Shown piece by piece: positions 41,308 to 50,854 of a stretch of 64,000 nt of DNA. This DNA is from Rhodococcus koreensis (GTDB lineage Bacteria; Actinomycetota; Actinomycetes; Mycobacteriales; Mycobacteriaceae), in NCBI RefSeq assembly GCF_900105905.1, contig NZ_FNSV01000001.1:62001-126000 (forward strand), in the 5' to 3' direction. The position numbers were made by a program, and so were the translations under genes. Under the pieces are notes generated by a model that was given only the letters and a program-made list of their open reading frames with translations, did not search any database and was not told the origin of the DNA. Within the stretch, counting starts at the first letter, position 1. Every line of letters begins with the position of its first letter.

Positions 41308-42164
41308 TCTCGAATCTTCGCACACATGTTCGATTCACGTGGTACCGTGGTTGCTGCCCCGGTTCGTAGGGAAGACGGCCGGGGCGCATACTTTCTCACC
41401 GCCGGAAACGGGCGCTTCCGGTGGTCGAGCGTTGGAGGATTGGAATACCGGAGTGTGTGCAGGTTTGTTCGGGTCGCGGCACGCGGTACCGGCCGATTTC
41501 TGCTGGTCACGACATCACGCGCAGCTTCTAGAACTGCTGCACGATTCTGCTCATAACTGGCGGATTCCATGAGTTACGCGTGCAATCCGCGAGTTGCTGG
41601 CGGATTCCGATACTCGTCAGTTGGGGAGCATCGGCCCGCAGTTTTCGCCCTTTGACCTAGACGACCAGGGAATCCTCAACGAACGGATCAGACGGCAATC
41701 CGCCAGTTCAGTGATGCCCCGTGAAACGCGCCCGACCAGGGGATGTGACGGTGAAGGTTTATGCGTCGGTCACAAGTCGGGGCTCACCGGATCATCATTG
41801 GCCACGCTGACCCGCCCGGAAGCGCCAGTCCTGGCGACCGAGCGCTCGGCGTCGCGTTCCGTGAATTTCCTCGAACCCAACCGCCACATTCGGGCATGAG
41901 ATCGCCACGCCGCACCACCCGTCCGCGACCACCGGACCTCAGTCTGGGCCGGATTCGTGACGATCAGCGGCCGAACTGGGGCCTACGCAGGGGACCACAC
42001 CCACCTGGTTAACGCGTAGACGGTGGCCCGAGGAGTAGACGTACAGGCAAATCACCGCCACATGGAGTACCGCACCACTTCAGGTGAGGTTCGTTCTGGC
42101 GCGCAGGCTTCTTGTATAGCCGATCGAACCGCTCACGGGACGCACCGCACACCAGGAGCACACC
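41308..42164. other. gene-poor region with short iteron-like repeats
   Basis: About 850 bp in which no frame is convincing. AACTGGCGGATTCC (41555-41568) is repeated as GCTGGCGGATTCC (41596-41608) and in inverted form as AATCCGCCAGTT (41697-41708). The 41320-41660 part is A/T-richer. It could be a remnant of a mobile element or a protein-binding site cluster. Confidence 0.45.
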
Positions 42165-42898
42165 ATGACTTCAACCGCCGACAAACCCATCGATACGCAC
42201 CTGATCGGTATCGTTTACGACGCAATTCGCCGCGATCTCGGCCGCGCATTCGACACGTTGTCCACCCCGATCGATGCGCGCCGACGCGTCCTTTTGCGGA
42301 CCACCTCGTCTGGACTCTTGCCTTTCTCCGCCGCCACCACGCCAGTGAAGATGCGAGTCTCTGGCCTCCGGTCCGACAGCGCTCATCCTCCGCGCAGCCG
42401 CTGCTGGACGAGCTGGCCGCTAGTCATGTCCGCGTCCACCACGCGGCGAGTGCTGCCGAACGCGCGGCCTGCGCCTACCGCGACTCCGGCACCGTGGGGG
42501 CACGCGACGACCTCCGGGGGGCGCTGGAGCGACTTTGCGCGGTCCTGCTACCCCAGATGGGGCGTGATGAAGATGAAGCCGCACCGATCGTGGCCGCAAC
42601 TATCACAAGCGCCGAATGGGATGCGTGGATCCACGACCTCCTCCGTACCAACTCGCTGGCCGAGCTCATATGGGAGAGGCTCTGGCTCACCGACGGTCTC
42701 GATACCGAACGCCGGGCCATCACCGCGCATGCCTTCCGTGTATGCCACCGGGTCATCCCCCCACAGCGCTTTCGTCCTGACACCCCACCACCGCATCCGG
42801 GTGCTCTGAACGCGTCCATCACGGTGCGAAAGCATGACCACAGTTCGATCCAACACCGCTCACATCTGAGCCGAGCAACCTCCAAGTTCTCCCATTAA
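42165..42898 (+). pseudogene. hemerythrin-like (HHE) protein gene with a frameshift
   Basis: The frame from ATG 42165 encodes MTSTADKPIDTHLIGIVYDA to TLSTPIDARRR. After the run CCTTTTG near 42289-42295 the protein-like reading continues in the frame that encodes FADHLVWTLAFLRRHHASED, the start of an HHE iron-binding four-helix bundle, and HVRVHHAA then further helices to LAELIWERLWLTDGL. A one-base change in the T-run would join them. It is a pseudogene or a homopolymer error. Confidence 0.7.
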
Positions 42899-43032
42899 TT
42901 GAGCTCCACGAATCCGCAGAGGAGGCGCTTCCCACCCAAATCTCACCTAAATCCGATCCACCGCAACACTTCACCGCACCGACTACAACCCACACGTTCC
43001 GGCACCGTGCCGGCCTCAGAAAGGCAACAGCA

Positions 43033-43386
43033 GTGAACAAGAACGTTCTCCGCGCATCCCTCGCCACCGCCGCCATCATCCCTGCGATCATCCTCGGAAT
43101 CGGGTCCGGCACAGCCACCGCCAAACCAACACTCATCGGCGACCCGGGTGCTCCCGTAGATATCCAGCTCAGCAGCGACGTACCCGCTGCAGCCCCTGTA
43201 CCGGAGTCCTGGTCCTGTGCCGTCCTCCAGGGGCTTAACCTCGGCTTCGAGTCGGGGAGCGGACTGAAGATTGGGAACAAGGTTCAAGTCAACCCGATGA
43301 TCGGGGACTGGAATACGGTGGCACCAGTGACTGGTTTCTGCCTCGGCAGTCAAGGGTTCACATCGATCCCGGGATCTCCGCAGTAA
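43033..43386 (+). CDS. small secreted protein
   Basis: 117 aa from GTG 43033. A clear signal peptide (MNKNVLRASLATAAIIPAII, cleavage likely after GTATA, residue about 30) is followed by a mature part of ~87 residues with two Cys (SCAVLQGLNLGF and GFCLGSQG) that could form a disulfide. No further motif. It is similar in style to short exported proteins of mycobacteria and relatives. It lies between the disrupted hemerythrin gene and the large regulator; no operon link is visible. Confidence 0.75.
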   Translation: MNKNVLRASLATAAIIPAIILGIGSGTATAKPTLIGDPGAPVDIQLSSDVPAAAPVPESWSCAVLQGLNLGFESGSGLKIGNKVQVNPMIGDWNTVAPVTGFCLGSQGFTSIPGSPQ

Positions 43387-43604
43387 CCGCGAACCCGATC
43401 TCCACCCACCTGTCGCCCCAGACTTCTCGGAGGGCGACAGGTGGGTAACCGCGGTGCACTGCATGTTGACCCGGTGATGGTCGTAGCTACCGCCGCAAAC
43501 CCGCGTGCGAACCGTTATAGAAATACCGGAACCGTTTATCGGGCACAGACACGAATCGAACCGGGTGGTCGATTTTCTGTGCCAGCCCTGCTTACGATCA
43601 GGAC

Positions 43605-46220
43605 GTGGCCAGAGTCTGGCCGTTGGTCGGCCGCGCGGAGGAACTAGGCCTGATCAACGCCGCCGTGACCGGAGCCGACGGTTACCGCGGAGTCGTGATC
43701 GCCGGCGCCGCAGGTGTGGGCAAGAGCCGCCTCGCCCGAAGAGCCCTCGCCGACGTCCACCCCGGGCGTTGGGAATCGCGATGGGCGCGAGCCACCGCCT
43801 CCGCCAGGGCGCTCCCACTCGGCGCGTTTGCCGAATGGACCGGCGACGGCACTGCGGACACGATGTCCGTTGTCCATGGCGTCATCGATCACCTTTCCGC
43901 TCACCCGGCTGGGGCAAGGACAGTGATCGGCGTCGATGATGCACACCTACTCGACGACCTGTCAGCGTGTGTAATGCTCCAACTCGTACAGCGGCGACTG
44001 GCGCCCGTCGTGGTGACCGTCCGCACCGGTGAACCGGTCCCCGATGCGGTCAGCGCACTCTGGAAAGACGGTCACCTCCAGCGCATCGAACTCCAACCAC
44101 TCTCTGAACAGGAGACCGGGGACCTCGTCGCCACAGTCCTCGGCGGCTCACTGGACCCCATGTCCACCCGCCGACTATGGGGTGTCACCCGCGGCAACAC
44201 CCTGTACCTGCGCCATCTGGTCGAACAGGAACTCGCCCGCGGACGACTCGCCCCGAGCCCTGAAGCGCCCGGACTCAGCGCGGGCGTATGGGTGTGGGAT
44301 GGTCCTCCCACCGTATCTCCGGGACTGGCAGACCTCATCGGAGCGCAACTCGACGCCCTTCCCCCCGAGGTCGGCACCGTACTCGACGTCCTCGCCGTCG
44401 GCGAACCACTCCCCGAACAGACAGTAGCGGACCTCACCGATCCCGAGGCCGTTGAACAGGCCCATTCAGTTGGGCTTATCACCGTTGACCGGGGCGGCCG
44501 CTACCCGGTTCGATTGGCGCACCCGCTCTACGGCGAAGCCCGCCGCGCCCAGGCCACACCCCTACGACAACGACGGATCCAAGCCGACATCGCCGAAGCC
44601 CTTGGCGCGATGAAAGATTCCGACGTCCGCGACCTCGTACGCCGCGCAGTCCTGATCCTCGAGTCCGGCTTCACCGCCGACCCTGTCCTCCTCACGGAGG
44701 CCGCGACCGCATCACTATCGTTGTTCGACCCTGAACTCGCGGTACGACTGTGCAAGGCCGCGATCTCCGACAGCGCCGGCTACGAGGCCCACCTCATTCT
44801 GACGGTAGCGCTGACCATGCTCAGCCGTGGCGATGAATGCGAACAGGTCCTCACAAGGCTGCTCGACCAGCCCCTCACCGACGGGCAGCTCGTGGACGTC
44901 GCATATCTTCGTCTCGCGAATCTGCTCTGGATCCTCAATCGTCCAGAGGACGCCGAATCCGTGCTCCGGGAGGCGCGCGAAATGACGGCACCGCACGGTG
45001 CACTGGCCGGCGGCCTCGCCATCGTTCACGCATTCAAGGGCCGCCCGATCGACGCGGTCGAAGCCGCACAGGCCGCGCTGCGGGTGCCGGACCCGCCGGA
45101 GCTGTCTCAGATGTGGGCGCTAGGCGCCCTCCTGATCACCTTGGGTGATATGGGAAGAACCTCAGAAATTGCCCCCATCGCCGCCCGCGCAGACGACCTC
45201 ATGACCGGCTCCCCGCGGGTTTCGATAGTTCGTCTTCCCTTCAGCGAGTTCCACACAAGAAGCTTGAGGCTAGCCGGATACGTCCATGAAGCCAGCGCCG
45301 TCACCACGCGAATCTATGATGAGACCGCCGATGGAACCGGGTGGGCGCAGGGATTTCCCTCCATACTCTTGGGACAAGCCGACCTCGCGGCGGGGCGCCT
45401 GGGCGCGGCACGGAAACGATTGGAACAACGCTTCACCTCAGTCGGAATCCCCGTCGGCTACATCCCCACCATTTGGTACTGCTCGCTCGCCCAGGCCCAA
45501 GCGATGTCCGGAGACGGCACGAGCGCAGCGGAAACCCTGTGTGCACTCGACACCTGGTCCCGGACCACCGTCCCGTACCTGAGGCCGGAGTTCTTTCTCA
45601 CCAATGCCTGGGTCTCCGCCGCAACAGGTGCCACCACCCAGGCGATCGCACTCGCACACCGCGGCGCCCGATCCGCTGCAGAGCATGGCCAATACGCCCA
45701 GGAGGTGATGTGCCTGCACACCGCGACCCGGTTCGGGGACTTCACCACCGCCGACCGCCTCCACGAGCTTGCCCAGCAGGTAGACGGACCCCGCGCCCCC
45801 GCCGCCGCCCTACACGCGACCGCGTTGGCCGCCGGTGACACCGTCGGCCTCCTCGACGCTTCCCGTCAGTTCGAGGATATGGGCGACCTCCTGTCCGCCA
45901 TGGACGCTGCCGCGCACGCCGCCACCACTCACCGTCGGCACGGCCGCAACGGATCCGCCCTCACCGCCGCCACCCGCGCTCGGCGACTGGCAGACGCCTG
46001 CGACAGTGCCCGCACTCCCGCATTGACCGAGGCCCTCCAGCCGTCACCGCTAACGGCCCGGCAACGCGAAGTAATCACCCTCGCCGCGCAAGGACTGTCG
46101 AACAAACAAATAGCCGAGAAGCTGACCCTGTCGGTGCGCACCGTCGAAGGACACCTCTACCGCGCCTCCCGCAAGACCGGCCTCACCGGCCGCGACGACC
46201 TCGGCGACACCATCACCTGA
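43605..46220 (+). CDS. large LuxR-family (LAL/MalT-type) ATP-binding transcriptional regulator
   Basis: 871 aa from GTG 43605. N-terminal P-loop ATPase: LVGRAEELGL, Walker A AGAAGVGKS (33-41), Walker B VIGVDDAHLLDD (about 106-117). A long helical TPR-like middle (about 330-800) is probably a sensor or oligomerisation part. The C-terminal LuxR HTH LTARQREVITLAAQGLSNKQ followed by RTVEGHLYRA (about 812-860) binds DNA. Such regulators switch on transcription when ATP and an inducer bind. The two genes downstream (73-aa and LLM oxidoreductase) on the same strand are likely targets or co-regulated. Confidence 0.9.
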   Translation: MARVWPLVGRAEELGLINAAVTGADGYRGVVIAGAAGVGKSRLARRALADVHPGRWESRWARATASARALPLGAFAEWTGDGTADTMSVVHGVIDHLSAHPAGARTVIGVDDAHLLDDLSACVMLQLVQRRLAPVVVTVRTGEPVPDAVSALWKDGHLQRIELQPLSEQETGDLVATVLGGSLDPMSTRRLWGVTRGNTLYLRHLVEQELARGRLAPSPEAPGLSAGVWVWDGPPTVSPGLADLIGAQLDALPPEVGTVLDVLAVGEPLPEQTVADLTDPEAVEQAHSVGLITVDRGGRYPVRLAHPLYGEARRAQATPLRQRRIQADIAEALGAMKDSDVRDLVRRAVLILESGFTADPVLLTEAATASLSLFDPELAVRLCKAAISDSAGYEAHLILTVALTMLSRGDECEQVLTRLLDQPLTDGQLVDVAYLRLANLLWILNRPEDAESVLREAREMTAPHGALAGGLAIVHAFKGRPIDAVEAAQAALRVPDPPELSQMWALGALLITLGDMGRTSEIAPIAARADDLMTGSPRVSIVRLPFSEFHTRSLRLAGYVHEASAVTTRIYDETADGTGWAQGFPSILLGQADLAAGRLGAARKRLEQRFTSVGIPVGYIPTIWYCSLAQAQAMSGDGTSAAETLCALDTWSRTTVPYLRPEFFLTNAWVSAATGATTQAIALAHRGARSAAEHGQYAQEVMCLHTATRFGDFTTADRLHELAQQVDGPRAPAAALHATALAAGDTVGLLDASRQFEDMGDLLSAMDAAAHAATTHRRHGRNGSALTAATRARRLADACDSARTPALTEALQPSPLTARQREVITLAAQGLSNKQIAEKLTLSVRTVEGHLYRASRKTGLTGRDDLGDTIT

Positions 46221-46305
46221 GACGGTGCACACCTGGCCCGCGGGAATCAACTGGAGTAGCCCACTACTCCACCCCGCCCTGCGCGGCGAACGCACCCTGA
46301 AAACT

Positions 46306-46527
46306 ATGACCACACCACTCACCCCCCGTGAACAGGCGCTGCGTCGACTCCCCCAGCCCTACTCACTCGCCCTACGGTTGCGCGACGCCGGCGTCGCCGA
46401 AGACCAGATGTGCACCTACCTCGACATCGACGTCCACGCCCTCCCACCGCTCCTCGAGATCGCCGACGCGAAACTCACCGCCGCACTCCGCACCACGCCA
46501 AAACCCGAACCGGAGGAACAACCATGA
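46306..46527 (+). CDS. small sigma-factor-like or HTH protein
   Basis: 73 aa: TPREQALRRLPQPYSLALRL, then GVAEDQMCTYLDIDVHALPP, which resembles the helix-turn-helix of sigma region 4 or short proteins derived from it. ATG 46306; the stop overlaps (ATGA) the start of the LLM oxidoreductase gene, so the two are coupled. In mycobacteria-like genomes small proteins with this sequence type accompany LuxR regulators (from memory). It is probably a regulator. Confidence 0.6.
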   Translation: MTTPLTPREQALRRLPQPYSLALRLRDAGVAEDQMCTYLDIDVHALPPLLEIADAKLTAALRTTPKPEPEEQP

Positions 46528-47669
46528 ACGGCTTCAGAACTGGGCTGATGGACGGCGCACTGCACGCTCGATTCGCCCCCGATTTGCTCCTCCGCACTAC
46601 CCGACAGATCGCCGTCGCGGGTGGGGCAGACTCGATGTGGATACCCGATCACCTCAACGGCGTGTTTCCGTCGTCGATCTGGAACCCGAAGTACCTCGGC
46701 GTGGCCAAACTCGCGCCGCGAGCGGACGCAATCTACGAACCCTGGACCACCCTGGGCTACATCGCCGCACAGAACCGGATCACCCGATTGAGACTCGGTG
46801 TGGGGGTTACCGACGCCGGAAGGCGAAACCCCGCCGTGACGGCGCAGGCCGCCGCCACACTTCATCACCTCAGCCGCGGGCGGGCCATCCTCGGTATCGG
46901 CCCTGGCGAACGGGAAGGCAATGAACCCTACGGAGTCGACTGGGCGAGGCCGGTAGCACGATTCGACGAGGCGATCGCGACCATCCGCGCCCTGTGGGAC
47001 TCGGGCGGCGCGCCGGTGACCCGGGAATCGCAATTCTTTCCGCTCCACGACGCCGTGTTCGACGTCCCACCATGCAAGGGCGGGTGGCCGGAGATCTGGG
47101 TTGCCGCGCACGGCCCGCGGATGTTGGGCATCGCCGGCAGGTACGCCGACGCCTGGTTCCCTTCCTATCCGCAACAGCCGAAACAGTACGGCGAAAAACT
47201 CGTCGTGATCAGGTCGGCGGCCGAGGACGCTGGACGTGATCCGTTGGCCATTACGCCGGCAGCCTTGTTCTTCGTCTTGACCGCGGGCAGCAGCGCCCAG
47301 GTCGACGAGATGGTCGAATCGATCGCGGCCCGGGCATTCGCTCTGTGTGCATCCGCCGAGGTGTGGGCTCGGCACGGCGTCGAGCATCCAATGGGTGCTA
47401 CATTCTCCGGCATCCAGGATTTGTTGCCGCAGACCATCGAGGAACACACCGCCCTCAGCTATGTCGAACGCGTGCCGCTGTCGTTGGTCCGTGAAACGTG
47501 TCTGGCCGGGACCCCGTCGGAGATTCTGGATCAACTGAGCGAATGGCGCTACAACGGCCTCCGATACGCCGTCATTGCCAATATCGGTCCCGTCCACCCA
47601 AGACTCAGCGTCGGCCTCGGCTCCTCTCTACCCATCGTGCAGCTTCTCCGTGGTATGCGCCGACTGTGA
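46524..47669 (+). CDS. LLM-class F420-dependent oxidoreductase
   Basis: 381 aa from the ATG in the ATGA overlap. Luciferase-like TIM-barrel reductase that would use reduced coenzyme F420. Visible family blocks: GADSMWIPDHLNG (about 33-45), RLRLGVGVTDAGRRNP (about 92-107), HHLSRGRAILGIGPGE (about 116-131) and GWPEIWVAAHGPRMLGIAGRYADAWFP (about 185-211 region). The N-terminal DHLNG...IWNP type resembles the phthiodiolone-ketoreductase branch of mycobacteria, but the substrate cannot be fixed. F420 use agrees with an actinobacterial host. Confidence 0.85.
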   Translation: MNGFRTGLMDGALHARFAPDLLLRTTRQIAVAGGADSMWIPDHLNGVFPSSIWNPKYLGVAKLAPRADAIYEPWTTLGYIAAQNRITRLRLGVGVTDAGRRNPAVTAQAAATLHHLSRGRAILGIGPGEREGNEPYGVDWARPVARFDEAIATIRALWDSGGAPVTRESQFFPLHDAVFDVPPCKGGWPEIWVAAHGPRMLGIAGRYADAWFPSYPQQPKQYGEKLVVIRSAAEDAGRDPLAITPAALFFVLTAGSSAQVDEMVESIAARAFALCASAEVWARHGVEHPMGATFSGIQDLLPQTIEEHTALSYVERVPLSLVRETCLAGTPSEILDQLSEWRYNGLRYAVIANIGPVHPRLSVGLGSSLPIVQLLRGMRRL

Positions 47670-47822
47670 CAACGCCTCTGACACCGTGCCTCCCGCCGCG
47701 CTTCGAACTATCCGCTATCGGAACGGTGCACTGAGGTGTCCGTGGAGGCAGTGGAGCCTTGAGCGGACCCGGGCGGATATCGACGGCTTTCACACCGAAA
47801 CCGGACGGGTTAGTCATGTCTT

Positions 47823-48014
47823 ATGACCGAGAATCCGGGAACCTGCGCGGGTCTGTCTGTCGGGGATATCGTCATGCTCCATCCCGAGGGCGTCTCGAAG
47901 TTCAAAATCCTGTCCGTCGAGGACGACCACGCTCTGATCGAGAGTGTCATTTCGGCCCCGGGAAAGTTCCCGTTCAGCGTCGCGGTGAAATTCCTCGTCC
48001 CGGCACCGGACTGA
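47823..48014 (+). CDS. unknown 63-aa protein
   Basis: A small beta-rich protein (GDIVMLHPEGVSKFKILSVE, DHALIESVISAPGKFPF, VAVKFLVPAPD) that may form a compact SH3-like barrel. ATG at 47823. No membrane segment. It precedes the 166-aa gene at 48061 by 46 bases on the same strand. Confidence 0.6.
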   Translation: MTENPGTCAGLSVGDIVMLHPEGVSKFKILSVEDDHALIESVISAPGKFPFSVAVKFLVPAPD

Positions 48015-48060
48015 GGGCGCGGCTGACTTCATCCATCGGCGGGATCAGTACGCTTGCCGG

Positions 48061-48561
48061 GTGTCCACTCCATCGGGCGGTATCGGCACCGACGACAGCC
48101 GAACACTGCCGCCGTTGACCACTCTCGGCGTCTCGGCGGAACCGCACGTCATCACCGCCCCGGCGCGGACCGGCACAGATATCGAGCTGCGCATCCACAC
48201 CCGTCTTACCGCGTTCGACGTCGTGGCCGGGCCGTGGGCGCCGGCCGCATCGGGGTTCGCGGTCACGGTTGTCGTGTACTTCGTCGACACCGCGACCGGT
48301 CGACCGCGATATCTCCCGATCGCTGAGCCGCACGAGTGGGCGAGGGCGATCTTCTCCGCCATCGACGCACGGCAGGGGTACTTTCTCGGCGCGGTCGACC
48401 CGGACACCGGCGAGCACCGGGACGGGCAGCTCGCCTATCGGCTCTACCTCGACCCCGCCAGACGGGCGATCCGCGCGCCCCGACAGGTGGTCGCGTGCCC
48501 GCACTACCGACTGCACTCCGACGACGACGGTCCCGAGATCCGGATCGCCACGACCGCCTGA
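48061..48561 (+). CDS. unknown 166-aa protein
   Basis: Cytosolic mixed alpha/beta protein with GTG start at 48061. Segments such as GFAVTVVVYFVDTATGRPRY, HEWARAIFSAIDARQGYF and GQLAYRLYLDPARRAI give strong third-position G/C, which supports coding. No recognised family. It may form a unit with the 63-aa gene upstream. It converges on the gene pair ending at 48680. Confidence 0.62.
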   Translation: MSTPSGGIGTDDSRTLPPLTTLGVSAEPHVITAPARTGTDIELRIHTRLTAFDVVAGPWAPAASGFAVTVVVYFVDTATGRPRYLPIAEPHEWARAIFSAIDARQGYFLGAVDPDTGEHRDGQLAYRLYLDPARRAIRAPRQVVACPHYRLHSDDDGPEIRIATTA

Positions 48562-48679
48562 CCTCCGGTCTGCGAATCGCCGTGCCGGACAGGAATACCG
48601 AACCCCGTTTCCCGAGCCCGTTCTCCTCGGTACGGGGACCTACTTCGCTGTGCGCCCGCCCCGGGCGACGTCCTCGCTG

Positions 48680-48991
48680 CTAGCCGCGGTCCGCGCAGGC
48701 CTGCTCCCGCATGGTGACACGCGCGAGCATCTGCTCCATCTGCGGCCACCCGAGCCGCTGATCGGCTGCGATCATCCCGGCTCGAGTGTCGAAGTCCGGT
48801 TCGAACGCGGTGAAGATCTTCTGAGCGGCGGGCGCGAGAACATCACGTTCGACCGCGAAGACGGTCTCGCGCGACCAACGGTCCCCGCTGTCGGTCGGGT
48901 CGGGATCACCGAACAGTTCCACCAGCCGGTTCCGAACGTAGCCGAGCTGTTCGAGCTCGGCCGCGGTGTAGAACTCGTGTACCGAGGTCAC
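48680..48991 (-). CDS. unknown 103-aa helical protein
   Basis: GTG start at 48991 overlapping the stop of the HTH-protein gene (GTGA). Hydrophilic and helical (AAELEQLGYVRNRLVELFGD, FAVERDVLAPAAQKIFTAFE, GWPQMEQMLARVTMREQAC). The coupling suggests it works with the HTH protein; a regulator-cofactor or toxin-antitoxin-type pair is possible, but nothing specific is visible. Confidence 0.62.
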   Translation of the reverse strand: MTSVHEFYTAAELEQLGYVRNRLVELFGDPDPTDSGDRWSRETVFAVERDVLAPAAQKIFTAFEPDFDTRAGMIAADQRLGWPQMEQMLARVTMREQACADRG

Positions 48992-49362
48992 AGGGTCCCC
49001 TCTTCCTTGCCGTTCGTTTCGACGTCCTCATTGTGCGGTGCGCTGCTCTGCTCGCTGTTCTTTTCCCGGCCCCGCGGGATGTCGACCTCGTCGTCCGTCA
49101 GTCCGAGCAGCTCCGCGACCTTGCGCTCTTGGGCTTCTCGGTCCGCCTTGATCGAGGGCGCATACTTTCGCTGCGCCGATTGCTTCGTGATCCCGCCCAG
49201 TGCCTCGCCGATCACCGTCCAGCTGATCCCCCGGGTCCGGGCGACGGACACCATCTGCGCCAGTGTCGACTTGGCGCGGACCGTCGCCTCGTGTTGCGCC
49301 CGGATCGCGTCGACGACCTGCTCGTTCGTCACGGTTCCCACGATCTTCTTCGACTCAGCCAC
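48988..49362 (-). CDS. helix-turn-helix protein
   Basis: 124 aa from GTG 49362 (an ATG at 49392 is in frame upstream). N-terminal helices KKIVGTVTNEQVVDAIRAQH, then SVARTRGISWTVIGEALGGI and TKQSAQRKY, a helix-turn-helix that likely binds DNA, and a highly acidic C-terminal tail with DDEVDIPRGRE. Coupled by GTGA to the 103-aa gene. Probably a local regulator. Confidence 0.65.
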   Translation of the reverse strand: MAESKKIVGTVTNEQVVDAIRAQHEATVRAKSTLAQMVSVARTRGISWTVIGEALGGITKQSAQRKYAPSIKADREAQERKVAELLGLTDDEVDIPRGREKNSEQSSAPHNEDVETNGKEEGTL

Positions 49363-49483
49363 GTCCTCATCCTGCTGACAAGTCAAGTACATGTCAACAG
49401 AATACTGACGCCTAGCGTGGGGTGTTGGGGGTCTGTGCTGCAAGCCCCGCGAACTTCGGCCAGCTCGCAGGGACAATCGGCCT

Positions 49484-50461
49484 ATGCGGCTGATCGCGCC
49501 GATGCTGGCCACGGCCGGCCCTCCTCCGGACGACGAGCGGCCGTGGAGTTTTGAGATGAAGTTCGACGGGTGCCGGGTCCTGGCGTCGGTCGGGGGCGGC
49601 CGCGATCCTGAGCTGTGGACCCGCAACCTCAACGTGGTGACCGACTCGTATCCCGAGGTCGCCGAGGCGCTCGCGGTGGCCTTCGGCAGCGCTGAACGGA
49701 TCGTGCTCGACGGGGAGATCGTGGCCCTCGATCGGGGTAAGCCCAGCTTCAATCTGCTCATGCGACGGATGGCCGTGGCCCGCGCCACAAGGCCACTGCA
49801 GAAGCGAATCCCGGTGACATACCTACCTTTTGACGTCTTGGTCAAAAGCGGCGAATCAATCATGACGGCGTCGTATCTGGACCGGCGGGCGGAGCTGGCC
49901 ACGCTGGACGCGGCGCTAAAGGACGTCGGCGGCCTGCCGATCACCGTCCCCCCGCATTGGGAATCGCAAAGCGGGCGAATCATGCCAAATGCGGCCAGGT
50001 CCGCAGGTCAAGAGGGCATCGTCGGGAAGAGATCGACGTCGATCTACCTTCCGGGTCAGCGCAGCCGGGCCTGGGTGAAGACCGCGATCCGCCTGAGGCG
50101 GGCGATTTTGGCCGCCGGCTTTGTTGGTTCGAGCCGGTCGGTGGCCGCCGTGATTCTCGGTGCCTACGATGCCGAAAGCCGGTTGGTCCCGGTCGGTGTG
50201 GTCTCGTCGGGCCTGACGATGCTGATGCGCCGTCAACTCCGGGAAGACTTCCGAAAGCTGGAGCGGCCGGCCAGCCCATTCGCCGAGCAAGGGCCACCGC
50301 CCGCCGAGGCGCATCCCAGTGGTGTCCGGTGGTTGGACCCGGTCATCACGCTGGAGATCGAGTATCGCGAGTACACCGGGCATGGTGGGCTTCGGCATCC
50401 GAGCCTCAAAGGCCAGGTCTTCGACACCGATCCTGGCTCGGTTCGGGTCGAGGACCTGTAG
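49484..50461 (+). CDS. ATP-dependent DNA ligase
   Basis: 325 aa. Nucleotidyltransferase core: motif I EMKFDGCR (adenylated Lys26), motif III VLDGEIV (75-80), motif IV EGIVGKR (177-183), motif V WVKTAI (197-202), then an OB-fold region (about 205-325). The length equals the stand-alone ligase domain of bacterial LigD/LigC enzymes; polymerase and nuclease domains of LigD and a Ku gene are not next to it. It seals nicks, perhaps in repair during plasmid entry. ATG 49484 is chosen as the first Met before the conserved APMLA block. Confidence 0.9.
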   Translation: MRLIAPMLATAGPPPDDERPWSFEMKFDGCRVLASVGGGRDPELWTRNLNVVTDSYPEVAEALAVAFGSAERIVLDGEIVALDRGKPSFNLLMRRMAVARATRPLQKRIPVTYLPFDVLVKSGESIMTASYLDRRAELATLDAALKDVGGLPITVPPHWESQSGRIMPNAARSAGQEGIVGKRSTSIYLPGQRSRAWVKTAIRLRRAILAAGFVGSSRSVAAVILGAYDAESRLVPVGVVSSGLTMLMRRQLREDFRKLERPASPFAEQGPPPAEAHPSGVRWLDPVITLEIEYREYTGHGGLRHPSLKGQVFDTDPGSVRVEDL

Positions 50462-50829
50462 GGACTCCAGAGGAAAGCCGCCGGCACCTTCCCCGGTGTC
50501 AGCGGCTCCTCATCCCTGCCGAGAACGCTGCGCAGTGCAGGTCTTACCCGGTTCGGGGTGACGGTGACGCCATATCGCCTCTCGGCAAGTGGTCGCTCGC
50601 AGCGACTGTTCTGATGTGGTACGCGGGGTATGCCCGCCACCGTCAGCCCTTTTCAACATGATCGGACGTGGCGATATTCCGAGTCTCGGGCGTGGAATGT
50701 GGCTGGCCAGGTGGGCTGAGTAGCCGCCGGTCGGGCGAGTGGTCTTGCGAATGTGGTCCACCTCGGTGGCCGGGTGTCCGCACGTGGTGCCAGCAGTAAC
50801 GGGGGGCGCACCGTCATCGATGGTTCAGA
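50462..50829. other. gap of about 370 bp upstream of a micropeptide gene
   Basis: No supported gene. Contains an imperfect hairpin just after the ligase stop (about 50477-50506), a possible terminator, and a small palindrome GTCGCT-CGC-AGCGAC near 50588-50602. The right end (GTAACGGG at about 50797) begins the leader similarity with 27.57 kb. Confidence 0.4.
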
Positions 50830-50849
50830 CAGGTCGGGAGGACCAGGAG
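50830..50849 (+). promoter_or_regulatory. conserved micropeptide leader, second copy
   Basis: CAGGTCGGGAGGACCAGGAG, identical to 27596-27615, five bases before the ATG of the 36-aa micropeptide gene. Surrounding bases (TCAG just upstream, GTAACGGG about 30 bases earlier) are also shared. Confidence 0.75.
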
Positions 50850-50854
50850 CAATA

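Noticed and set aside
41594..41899. A 101-codon rightward frame starting with TTG
   Set aside because: It crosses the repeat cluster and has poor codon bias and no ribosome site.
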